A stretch of 64,000 bases of DNA from Planctomyces sp. SH-PL62 (GTDB taxonomy: Bacteria; Planctomycetota; Planctomycetia; Planctomycetales; Planctomycetaceae): NCBI GenBank assembly GCA_945893045.1, contig CAMDEA010000013.1:16517-80516 (forward strand), in the 5' to 3' direction. Both the position numbers and the translations under genes were made by a program. The notes under the pieces were generated by a model. It did no database searches. It saw only the letters and a list, made by a program, of their open reading frames with translations, and was not told the origin of the DNA. Positions 17,653 through 27,200 of this stretch are shown here, piece after piece; the first letter of the stretch is position 1; every line of letters starts with the position of its first letter.

Positions 17653-18849
17653 CTAGTACTTCACGCTGACACCGGCGAGCAACGAATGCGCGGAGATCTC
17701 ATTGGAAATCGTCCCTGTCGGAGTCGAGACGCTGTTGTTGACGAGATACACATAGGCCGCATTGAGGGCGACCTGGTTCGTAAACATGTAAGTGGCACCC
17801 GTCGAGAAGTTCATATCCTGGATCAACGGTGAAATCAGATTCGTCGCCACCGCACCGGATTCAATCGGGTTCTGATTGAAGTTGTACCCGAATCGTGCGG
17901 AGAGCCGATCGGTCGCACGATATTGGACACCGACCGCTCCGGCGAAGACGCTGCGCCAGCCCAGTTCCCGGTAACCGTCGGTGTGTTCATAGTCGAAATA
18001 GCGGCCGTCGATGGCGAAGGTCCAATTCTCCATGCCTGTGTAGGACAGGCCAAGTGAAACGATCGTGGGGTAATCGAGATTGAAAGTGACTCGGCCTCCC
18101 GCCGTTTGGAAATCCAGTGTCTCAATCCATTGCTTGCTCTTAAACGTCGCTCCAGCGTTGATCCCATACTCGCTGCGGTAGTAGGCACCGACCTGGAATC
18201 CACCACCCCAGGCCATGCGATTGCCTTGGGCATCTGTGATCGCCGCCGTAATGGGTGGGCCGAGTGGGTCCAGAACCACTGTTTGGGTGGTGATCGTCGG
18301 TGCTAAGCCCACCGAAAGTCTGTCGGTGAGTTGGTACGACAGCGTCGGTGCAATCTGCAAGATCTCTGCCGATCCAAAGGCCGGACCAACGCCAGGGATG
18401 GTCGTGCCGTCCAACACGGGATTCGTCAGATCCCTCGGCATGTTGTTTTTGAACCCAGCGACTCCGTAGATCCCCATGCCGATGGTCATGGGAGTGCCGT
18501 CCAGGTGATGCACCCAGCCGATGGTCGGAATCGCCGCCCAACCCGCATCGCTGTTCGTCGAGCCGGACGCTCCAGGGCCGAAGTTTGATGACAGAGTGAT
18601 GCTGGCGCTCAGCAATTCGGTTCCGAAACCGATTTCATTGCATTGCAGCGCGCTGATCGAGCCCGGATTCCAGTGCAAGGCTCCGATGGCGTCCAACGGA
18701 GCGGCCGTGCCGGCACCACCCATTGACCGATTGACGGGACCAACGCCCGTCACGGCGATGCCCTGCGCCTGGAGCTGACTCAATGGAGCGAGGGCCGTCA
18801 GGATCAGCACCGTGCAGACGAAGAGGCGAGTAAACACTTTTTTGAGCAT
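17653..18849 (-). CDS. FadL/OmpP1/TodX-family outer-membrane transporter
   Basis: A 398-residue predicted 14-strand beta-barrel. A signal peptide (1-29, ending SQLQAQ) is followed by the FadL-type N-terminus GIAVTGVGPVNRSMGGAGTA and AIGALHWNPGSIS, corresponding to the hatch region. Alternating beta strands end in an aromatic/hydrophobic strand typical of outer-membrane insertion (LAGVSVKY). FadL relatives move long-chain fatty acids or other hydrophobic compounds across the outer membrane. It is monocistronic, divergent from the giant kinase gene and followed by a clear terminator. Confidence 0.9.
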   Translation of the reverse strand: MLKKVFTRLFVCTVLILTALAPLSQLQAQGIAVTGVGPVNRSMGGAGTAAPLDAIGALHWNPGSISALQCNEIGFGTELLSASITLSSNFGPGASGSTNSDAGWAAIPTIGWVHHLDGTPMTIGMGIYGVAGFKNNMPRDLTNPVLDGTTIPGVGPAFGSAEILQIAPTLSYQLTDRLSVGLAPTITTQTVVLDPLGPPITAAITDAQGNRMAWGGGFQVGAYYRSEYGINAGATFKSKQWIETLDFQTAGGRVTFNLDYPTIVSLGLSYTGMENWTFAIDGRYFDYEHTDGYRELGWRSVFAGAVGVQYRATDRLSARFGYNFNQNPIESGAVATNLISPLIQDMNFSTGATYMFTNQVALNAAYVYLVNNSVSTPTGTISNEISAHSLLAGVSVKY

Positions 18850-19353
18850 GGTTATCTCTCTTAGACAAGTGGAAGGGATCCTGAGGGTCGATGGGAATAA
18901 TCTCGGTCCAACGATGGTGACGTTTTTTCATCGACCGGTCGGGCGGATATTCGGTATGAGCCTTGTCGATGGCGCAAAGAACAAGCGTGTTGTTTGATGC
19001 AATACCTGGAGAATTGATACAAACGTTAAACTCTGGCGCGTGATCTGGCTCAATTGGCTCAGTGATTCAGGCACGAAACTGGCAACGGGATTTGGCCGAC
19101 CGAACCGCGAGCGAGCGTATTGTCGGACTGCTCCGCACAACCTCAGGGATTGGCAAAATTGCTGGGCGACTGGCTCGGCTTTCCGTGTTTTGTAGATTCT
19201 TTGGCCGGAATTGAGCGCAGAGTACGCACTTAGTCTTGGAGTGCATTTCGTGGAAAGACTCGTGATCTCTGTTTTCCACCACCGTCCGCTGTGCCTGCCA
19301 TGTCATGTGCAGGTGGGGTGGAATGACGTCGTCTCCTGCGTGGAGAAGCATTG
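18850..19353. other. 504-nt divergent intergenic region
   Basis: It lies between the FadL-like gene (minus) and kinase A (plus) and should hold both promoters. I see no convincing gene, palindrome or clear sigma-70 box in it. Confidence 0.5.
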
Positions 19354-22300
19354 ATGCCCCAGTTGCTGTGCCACCACGGCCACCGATTCGACGTTGCGAC
19401 ACCGACCGATCAACGGGTCGTCTGCCCTTTGTGTGGCTCGGTCACGACCCCCAAGGCCGAGATGCACACGCCGGCTCCAGGGCCGCTCGATCGGACAATG
19501 GTGTCTCGCGAAGCCGCACCGGTCGAAAGCCCGCGCAGTTCGGCCCTGACCCATGTTTCGGGTCAGACAATCATCACAGAGGCACCAAAACCGTTCGCTC
19601 CCACGATGGACCTGCCGGCGATCGCGGAAGAACCAAAAGTCTTCGCGCCGACGATGGACATGCCGGCGATTGAGGAAGAGCCAAAAGTCTTCGCGCCGAC
19701 GGTGGATCTGCCCGCGCCTGTGGAGGAGCCAAGAGCGTTTTCTCCCACGATCGACCTGCCGCCACCGGCGGAAGAGCCACAGGGGTTCGCTCCCACAATG
19801 GATCTGCCGGCTCCGGTGGAAGCGTCTCCATTATCCACGATGGCGAACGTCGGGAATCGAACCTTCATCGTGGAAGCCGCGGATCTTGAAGCGATCGCAC
19901 TCGAACACGGCGTCGATGAGTCTCCGGCAGCACCTGACGCGAACCCATTGAGTCCGCCATCAGGCTCCGAGGTGGAGAAGTCTCAACCCGCGGACGTTGC
20001 TCCTCGCTCCGCTCCGACGATCAGTTCCGGGGGCGTTACGGGAACCCTTCAAAAGTCGTTCTCGGGAATTCGCACGACCTCCGCAATGCAGACGGAAGTC
20101 GAAGTCACCGAACCGCCGAACCTGCCCGGTTACAAAGTGGTCAGTGAATTGGGCCGCGGCGGCATGGGGGTCGTCTATCGAGTCTACGACGAGAAGCTGG
20201 ATCGGGAGGTGGCGCTCAAGACGTTGCAGCGGATCAGCCCTGTCGGCTTGCAACGCTTCAAGCAGGAGTTCCGCTCGTTGGCTGATGTCTCTCATCCAAA
20301 TCTTGCAGGCCCTTACGATTTGCTTTCGGACGGCAAGACGTGGTGCTTCACGATGGAGATTCTCGAAGCGGTCGATTTTCTCGAGTTTGTCTGGTCGGGA
20401 TTCGAGAAGCTGAATCGCAGCGAGTCACGGAAGCTCATCGGCAAAGTTCCGAAAGCCGGCCCGCGGTTGTCGCTGGCGATCTTGCAGCGTTTGTCTGAAG
20501 GACTGAGACAGTTGGCGTTGGGATTACATGCACTTCACGAAGCTGGCGTGTTGCACCGTGACATCAAGCCCTCCAATGTCCTCGTGACCACGGAAGGCCG
20601 CGTAGTGCTGGTCGACTTCGGATTGGCGGCGCAGATCGAAGGGGATGGGCGGCCGCAGGGGATTCAGGGGACTCCCGATTACATGGCCCCCGAACAAGCC
20701 GCTGGCCGGCCGGTGACGCCGCCCAGCGATTGGTATGCGGTTGGAGTCATGCTCTATGAACTGCTGACAGGGCGAATGCCCATCGAAGGCAAAGCGCTGC
20801 AAGTCATTTTCAAGAAGCAGAAGGAGACTCCCAAAGAGCCGCGCGAACTGGAGCCGACGGTCCCTCAGGAATTGAATGACCTCTGCGTCGCCTTACTTCA
20901 GCGAGACGCCACGAAGCGTCCCACGGTGTTCGACATCTTGCGACTGATCGGCGCGGATGACGCAATCGAAACGCTGCGTGGTCAGTCCGTGAAGCGCACT
21001 GGGCAGGTCGTGGAGTTGGTCGGTCGAGAACGCCACCTCGCCGCGCTGCACGACGCATTTGCTCAAGTCAAAAACGGCTCCACTCGGAGCGTGTTCGTGC
21101 ATGGCAAGTCGGGCATGGGAAAAAGCGTTTTGATTCAGACCTTTCTGGAGGACATCAAGACTCAAAAACAAGCGGTCGTTCTGACGGGCCGTTGTTACGA
21201 ACAAGAATCGGTGCCGTTCAAGGCGCTCGACAGTTTGATTGATTCGCTGGCCGGACATCTCGAAAGGCTCCCGGTCGAGGTTCTTCGACAGGCCGTGCCG
21301 GAAGATAGCCTGCCGCTCGTGCGACTGTTTCCGGTTCTCGGCCAGATGCCCGGAGCGACCGATGCGGGCAAGCCCTCGATCGACAATGTCGATCAACAGG
21401 AACTCCGTCAGCGAGCGATGAACGCTCTGCGCGAGCTGTTGAGATGGCTCGGCACGCGGCAGCCGGTCGTGCTGTATATCGACGACTTGCAGTGGGGCGA
21501 CGAAGACAGCGCGGAGTTGCTGGGCGACCTGATGCGACCGCCGGAATCGCCGCGAGTCCTGCTGCTGGGTTCCTATCGCAGCGAATACGTCGGGACCAGT
21601 TTGTGTCTGAAGGCGTTGGACACGGCCTACACCACGGGTCAGGCGCATCCGCATCGGCAAGAGCTTCCCGTTGAAGCATTGGAAGAGCACGACGCAACTC
21701 AGTTGGCGTTGATGCTGCTCAAACGCGATGACCTGGATTCCATCAAATTCGCGGCCAAGATCGCCCATGAATCCGGGGGCTGGCCGTTCTTTGTGTGGGA
21801 GTTGGTGCAGCACGTTCAAGAGGCTCCCGAAGCGGCCGACCAGGCTTTGGAACTCGATGAAGTCATTTGGAAACGAGTGAGTCGTTTGCCCGAAGAGACG
21901 CGCCGGCTGTTGGAACTGATCGCCGTCGCGGGTCGCCCGATCGTTTCGGCCGAAGCCTATCGAGCGCTGGCGGTCGGAGCCAAAGGACAGAACCTGCTCG
22001 TGCAATTGCGGACCCGCAACTTCATCCGCGCCACCGAATCGGGCGATGAATCGACCGTCGTCGAAAGTTATCACGATCGCATCCGCGAGTCGGTCGTGAA
22101 CCATTTGGAAGCGAGCACCAAGCAGGTCTACAACCTGAACCTCGCCGAGACGATCCTGCAGCTCAGCGGCATCTCCGTGGAGAGCGTGCTGGCTCATTTG
22201 ACGAACGCGACTCCCTTCGCCGAGCCGACGGAATTCTTCCGCCTGGAACGTCAACAATGGCGACGTGTGTTTGATCTAACGCATTACCTGTCCGCCGCGG

Positions 22301-23877
22301 GTGACAACGTCCGGGCGCTGCCGCTGGCCGTGATCGCCGCCGAGCAGGCGCGTCAGCAAAACGCTCTGGAAGTGGCCGAGCAGCAGTATCGAATCGCCCT
22401 GCGTGGAGCGAATGAAGTGGCTCCGGCCCTCCGCTTCCGCATCCTGGAAGGGCTGGGTGATGTCCTCGTGCTGCGTGCCAAGTACCTCGAAGCCAGAGAG
22501 CACTTTGCGGCGGCTCAAGTCTTGAACCAAGACAACTTGATCAGCGCGCGGCTGAGTTGGAAGTTGGGGACCGCCTCGTTCAAAAAAGGAGACATGGGGG
22601 ATTCACTGGCCTATCTCGAAAAGGCGATCGCGGAAATTGATAACCGACCTCCCTCCGTCCTGACCGTGGTTCCCCGTCTCGTCAAAGAAGCTGTTGCCCA
22701 AGTCCTGCACACGAAGTTTCCCACGCGGTTCGTTGGCAAGAGGGATCCGCAGTCTCCACAGGGTCAGATGGATCTGTTTCGCGCCCGCATCTATGACAAC
22801 CTGACGCTGACGTATTGGTTCACGCGAGGGATGAAGTTTGTCCTCTGGTCCCACATGCGACAGATGAACTTGGCCGAGCTGTATCCGCCGTCTCAGGAAC
22901 TGGGACGAACCTATGCCTTTCACGCGATCGCCATGACGGGGCTGCCGCTGGCGAAACGCGGCATCAATTACGCCGAGCGGGCCTATCAGATCGCGGTCAA
23001 CAATGGAGACCTGTGGGGCCAGGGAAAGGCACGCAGCTTCCACACGTTCTCGTGCATTGTCCTGGGGACTTTCCAGGAGGGGATCCGAACGGGAGCGGAA
23101 GCAGTCCGGTTGCTCGAGGGAGCCGGCGACGTCTGGGAAGCCAACATGGCCCGCATGATCAGGAGCGTGCCAATGTATCACGCGGGAGATCTCAAGGGTG
23201 CGTATCGCGAAGCCCGCAAAGCCTACGAGATTGGGATCGAGACGGGTGACTACTCGGCCGCGTGCATCTCGCTCTTGTTTTGGATGCCGGCTGCGCCCCA
23301 CTTGGTTCCACCGGGCGCGATCAAGACGGAAATGGAACGAGATCGCGTCGATCCCTTGGCGATCACCTCGACCTTCTTCACGCGCGGTCTGGAACTGCTG
23401 CTCTGCGAAGACAAGCCGCAAGAGGCCGCGGACATGCTCCAGAAAATGCTGGATGAGGCCAATCGCCGCGAGTTCCGCGACTGCTGCCTGTTCGCCGCCA
23501 AGACGTGGAAAGTCACCGCGCTGCGGATCGTCGCCGAACGAGCCGCCGAGGGTTCCGATCGCAAACGGGCGCTCCGCAACGCGAAACGCGCGCTCGGCGG
23601 CGCGTTGAGCATCACCAAGAGTTATCGCGCTTGTCGTCCCCATGCGCTGCGAGAAGCCGGCATTCTGGCTACGCTGGAAGGCAACGAGCCGCAAGCTCGG
23701 TCGTTCTTCGAGGAAAGTCTGGAATTGGCTCAGCAGCACGCAGCGCTGTTCGATATCGCTAAGACCGAACTGGCTCGCGGAGAAGCCGGGATCAAGTTCG
23801 GTTGGCCTGACTCGGAGGAACAAGTCCGGAAAGCGCGTGCACAGGTTGCTGAGATCGAAAACGTCGAGGGGAAATAG
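19354..23877 (+). CDS. giant Ser/Thr kinase - AAA ATPase - TPR protein (paralogue A)
   Basis: 1,507 residues. An N-terminal zinc-ribbon-like segment (CHHGHRFD ... CPLCGS) is followed by five tandem 16-residue units (78-157) of the form PKxFAPTMDLPAxxEE. The kinase domain spans about 258-540: GRGGMGVVYR P-loop, HRDIKPSN (about 402), DFGLA (about 422), YMAPEQ. An STAND/AAA_16-like ATPase follows, with Walker A GKSGMGKS (about 584) and Walker B VVLYIDDLQWGD (about 705). TPR-like helices fill the C-terminal 550 residues. The layout recalls PknK-type regulators. ATG 19354 has GGAG 8 nt upstream, and the paralogue starts at the same residue. Confidence 0.93.
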   Translation: MPQLLCHHGHRFDVATPTDQRVVCPLCGSVTTPKAEMHTPAPGPLDRTMVSREAAPVESPRSSALTHVSGQTIITEAPKPFAPTMDLPAIAEEPKVFAPTMDMPAIEEEPKVFAPTVDLPAPVEEPRAFSPTIDLPPPAEEPQGFAPTMDLPAPVEASPLSTMANVGNRTFIVEAADLEAIALEHGVDESPAAPDANPLSPPSGSEVEKSQPADVAPRSAPTISSGGVTGTLQKSFSGIRTTSAMQTEVEVTEPPNLPGYKVVSELGRGGMGVVYRVYDEKLDREVALKTLQRISPVGLQRFKQEFRSLADVSHPNLAGPYDLLSDGKTWCFTMEILEAVDFLEFVWSGFEKLNRSESRKLIGKVPKAGPRLSLAILQRLSEGLRQLALGLHALHEAGVLHRDIKPSNVLVTTEGRVVLVDFGLAAQIEGDGRPQGIQGTPDYMAPEQAAGRPVTPPSDWYAVGVMLYELLTGRMPIEGKALQVIFKKQKETPKEPRELEPTVPQELNDLCVALLQRDATKRPTVFDILRLIGADDAIETLRGQSVKRTGQVVELVGRERHLAALHDAFAQVKNGSTRSVFVHGKSGMGKSVLIQTFLEDIKTQKQAVVLTGRCYEQESVPFKALDSLIDSLAGHLERLPVEVLRQAVPEDSLPLVRLFPVLGQMPGATDAGKPSIDNVDQQELRQRAMNALRELLRWLGTRQPVVLYIDDLQWGDEDSAELLGDLMRPPESPRVLLLGSYRSEYVGTSLCLKALDTAYTTGQAHPHRQELPVEALEEHDATQLALMLLKRDDLDSIKFAAKIAHESGGWPFFVWELVQHVQEAPEAADQALELDEVIWKRVSRLPEETRRLLELIAVAGRPIVSAEAYRALAVGAKGQNLLVQLRTRNFIRATESGDESTVVESYHDRIRESVVNHLEASTKQVYNLNLAETILQLSGISVESVLAHLTNATPFAEPTEFFRLERQQWRRVFDLTHYLSAAGDNVRALPLAVIAAEQARQQNALEVAEQQYRIALRGANEVAPALRFRILEGLGDVLVLRAKYLEAREHFAAAQVLNQDNLISARLSWKLGTASFKKGDMGDSLAYLEKAIAEIDNRPPSVLTVVPRLVKEAVAQVLHTKFPTRFVGKRDPQSPQGQMDLFRARIYDNLTLTYWFTRGMKFVLWSHMRQMNLAELYPPSQELGRTYAFHAIAMTGLPLAKRGINYAERAYQIAVNNGDLWGQGKARSFHTFSCIVLGTFQEGIRTGAEAVRLLEGAGDVWEANMARMIRSVPMYHAGDLKGAYREARKAYEIGIETGDYSAACISLLFWMPAAPHLVPPGAIKTEMERDRVDPLAITSTFFTRGLELLLCEDKPQEAADMLQKMLDEANRREFRDCCLFAAKTWKVTALRIVAERAAEGSDRKRALRNAKRALGGALSITKSYRACRPHALREAGILATLEGNEPQARSFFEESLELAQQHAALFDIAKTELARGEAGIKFGWPDSEEQVRKARAQVAEIENVEGK
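19585..19824 (+). repeat. five tandem 48-bp coding repeats in kinase A
   Basis: Five in-frame copies of 48 bp encode PK(P/V)FAPTMD(L/M)PAxxEE variants at 19585, 19633, 19681, 19729 and 19777. Paralogue B has a single related unit (AFAPARDLPAPVKE), so the array expanded in A or contracted in B. Confidence 0.9.
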
Positions 23878-23953
23878 GGCTCGTCTTGTTCTTGGCGACT
23901 GCGCTGGTCGCTAGGCAACAACTCGCAATTGATCTTTCATGAAGCCCTAAACT

Positions 23954-24037
23954 CCCCACGGATGGCATAGCAATACCACGGATGAAAAAACGAGCAGCAC
24001 TTTGATTATCCGTGGTATCGCCATGCCATCCGTGGGA
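23954..24037. repeat. inverted repeat between the two giant kinases
   Basis: 30-bp arms (23954-23983 and 24008-24037, about 27 of 30 complementary; core CCACGGATGGCAT) with a 24-nt A-rich loop. Nothing else is recognised in the 382-nt gap 23878-24259. Confidence 0.88.
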
Positions 24038-24259
24038 CTCATCGGTCCAAGATTCACGTTCTGATTAGCAGGCTGGAAGCGATGGTTCTGGTGGAAGGTT
24101 ATTTCCGATCCGTGGCACAAGCATCAAAGGGCTGACAGAAAAAAGATTGAGACTTCACTTTTTGCGACCGGACGCTGAGGAGCAGTGATTGGCGAGTTTT
24201 TCTGTCCCCATTTTTATGTCACCTTCCGACTTCATCAAAATCAACGCCGAGTCAATTTG

Positions 24260-27200
24260 ATGAACCAACTGCAGTGCTACCACGGTCACCGATTCGACGT
24301 TGTGACTTCCGCTGATCAGCAAGTCGTCTGCCCGCTGTGCGGGTCGGTCACGACACCGAAGGCCGAGTTGAACACGCCGAGACCGGGGCCTCTCGACAGA
24401 ACGCTGGTGTCCCCCGAACCCGCACCGGTCGAAAGCCCATTCGCTTCTGAACGGACTCATGTTTCCGGCCAGACGGTCATCGTCGAAGCGCCGCCAGCGT
24501 TCGCTCCCGCGCGGGATTTGCCGGCTCCGGTGAAAGAAACGCCGTTGCCACCGGCAGAGCACGCTGGAAACCGAACGGTCATTTTTGAAGCGGCAGTTTC
24601 GGAAGCGGACAAGTCCGAGCAAAGAGAACCCATCACAGAGCGATTGAGCACGCCAACTCCTGATGCCGATGTGGCGAACTCCCTCACGGGTGATGTTCGA
24701 CCCGGATCACTCAGTTCCACTGCGGGAGTTGCTTCCGGCAGCTTGTCGGGAACAGGCTCGAAGTCGTATTCGGGGGCGCGCACGAAGACGGCGATGCAGA
24801 CGGAAGTCGAAGTCACCGAGCCGCCGAATCTGCCCGGATACAAAGTCGTCAGCGAGCTGGGCCGGGGCGGGATGGGTGTCGTCTATCGTGTCTTCGACGA
24901 GAAGCTCGATCGGCACGTCGCGCTCAAGACGTTGCAGCGGATCAGCCCGGTTGGCTTGCAACGCTTCAAGCAGGAGTTCCGCGCGCTGGCGGACGTCTCG
25001 CATCCGAATCTCGCCGCGCTTTACGACTTGCTGTCCGATGGCAAGACGTGGTGCTTCACAATGGAGGTGCTCGATGCGGTGGACTTTCTCGAATACGTCT
25101 GGTCCCGATTCGAGCGGCTGAATCGCGACAAGGGGCGGAAGCTCATTGGCGAAGTTCCGAAAGTGGGCACGCGGCTGTCGCTGGCGATTATGCAGCGGCT
25201 CTATGACGGACTGAAACAATTGGCGCTCGGTCTCCATGCGCTGCATGAAGCCGGCGTGCTGCACCGAGACATCAAGCCGTCCAACATCCTTGTCACCAAA
25301 GAGGGGCGCGTGGTGCTGGTCGACTTTGGACTGGCAGCGCAGGTCGAGAGCGATGGTCGGCCACAAGGGGTGCAAGGGACGCCCGATTACATGGCTCCGG
25401 AGCAAGCCGCCGGCAAGCCCGCCACTCCGGCCAGCGATTGGTACGCGATCGGAGTGATGCTCTACGAGGTGTTGACCGGGCGGATGCCGATCGAAGGCAA
25501 GGCGCTGCAAGTCCTCTTCAAGAAGCAATCTGAAACGCCCAAAGAGCCGCGCGAACTGGAACCGACAATCCCGCAGGAGTTGAATGACCTGTGCGTCGCA
25601 TTGCTGAACCGAGACCCCGCGCAACGCCACACGGTCTTCGACATTCTGCGACTGATCGGCGCGGACGACGTGGCCGAGACGCTGCGCGGAAAGTCCGGCC
25701 AGCGAACCGGTCAGACCATCGAACTGGTGGGACGAGAACGACACTTCGCCACGCTGCGGAACGTCTTCGAGCAGGTCCAGAACGGTGCGACTCGCAGCCT
25801 GTTCGTGCATGGCAAGTCCGGCATGGGCAAGAGCGTGTTGATTCAATCCTTTCTGGAAGAACTCCAGAATCAAGGCGACGGCCAGCCGAAGACGTCGGGT
25901 AGCCATACTCGCCAGAGTGTGGGTTCCCACGTTCTGGCGAACGTGGCTACGGCCGTGGTGCTGACCGGCCGTTGCTACGAACAAGAATCGGTCCCGTTCA
26001 AGGCGCTCGACAGTCTGATTGATTCGCTCGCTGCGCACCTCAGCAAACTTCCCACGGAGTCACTGCGACAGGCGCTGCCGGAAGACAGCCTGCCATTGGT
26101 TCGACTGTTTCCCGTGATGGGACAGTTGCCCGGTGCGACCGACGCCGGCAAGCCGTCGATCGACAACGTGGATCAACAGGAACTTCGTCAACGAGCCATG
26201 AATGCTCTGCGCGAAATCTTGAAGTGGCTCGGCACGCAGCGACCGGTGGTGCTGTATGTCGATGACTTGCAGTGGGGCGACGTGGATAGCGCGGTGCTGC
26301 TGGGCGATCTGGTTCGGCCACCGGAATCGCCGCGTGTGTTGCTGCTCGGTTCGTATCGCAGCGAGTACGTCGAGACCAGCTCGTGTCTGAAGGCATTGGC
26401 GACAGCCTACACGACGGGACAAGCTCATCCGCATCGGCAAGAGCTGGCGGTCGAGGCGTTACTTGAAGAGGAAGCGACGCGGCTGGCGTTGCTGCTGCTC
26501 AAGCGCGACGACCTGGATTCGATCAAGTTCGCCTCCAAGATCGCCCGCGAATCGGGAGGCTGGCCGTTCTTCGTGTGGGAGCTGGTGCAGCACGTCCAAG
26601 ACGCTCCGGAGTTTGCCGATCAGAGCTTGGAACTCGATGAAGTCATTTGGTCGCGCGTGGGCCGCTTGCCCGACGATACGCGGCAGCTATTGGAACTCAT
26701 CGCCGTCGCCGGACGGCCGATCGTTCTGGCCGAGGCGTACCGCGCGTTGGAAGTGGGAGCCACAGGGCAGAACCTGATGGTGCAGTTGCGGACCCGCAAT
26801 CTCATCCGCGCCAACGAATCCGAAGACGAAGCCACGCTGGTCGAAACCTATCACGATCGCATCCGCGAGTCGGTCGTGAATCATTTGGAGGAGCGCACCA
26901 AACAGCGCTACAACCTCGACCTCGCCGAGACGATTCTGAAACTCAGCGGCATCTCCGTGGAGAGCCTGTGGGCTTATCTGATGAGCGCGACCGCGTTCGA
27001 GGAACCGACCGAGTCATTTCCTCTGGAACGGCAGCAATGGCGGCGCGTGTATGACCTGTCGCACTTCTTCGCCGCGGCGGGAGAACCGGGAAAGGCGTTG
27101 CCGTTTGCTCTGATCGCCGCCGAACAGGCACGTCGGCAGAATGCTCTTGAAGTTGCCGAGCAACAGTATCGCATCGCGTTGCTCGGCAGCGCGGCATCGA

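Noticed and set aside
19067..19402. A 111-codon minus-strand frame in the divergent gap before kinase A
   Set aside because: It overlaps the kinase start, lacks a Shine-Dalgarno and has no recognisable features.
20893..22257. A 454-codon open frame on the minus strand (and similar ones at 22603-23823 and 24707-26038)
   Set aside because: These mirror the giant kinase genes; the mirrored frames appear in both paralogues because the genes are duplicated, and none shows domain features.
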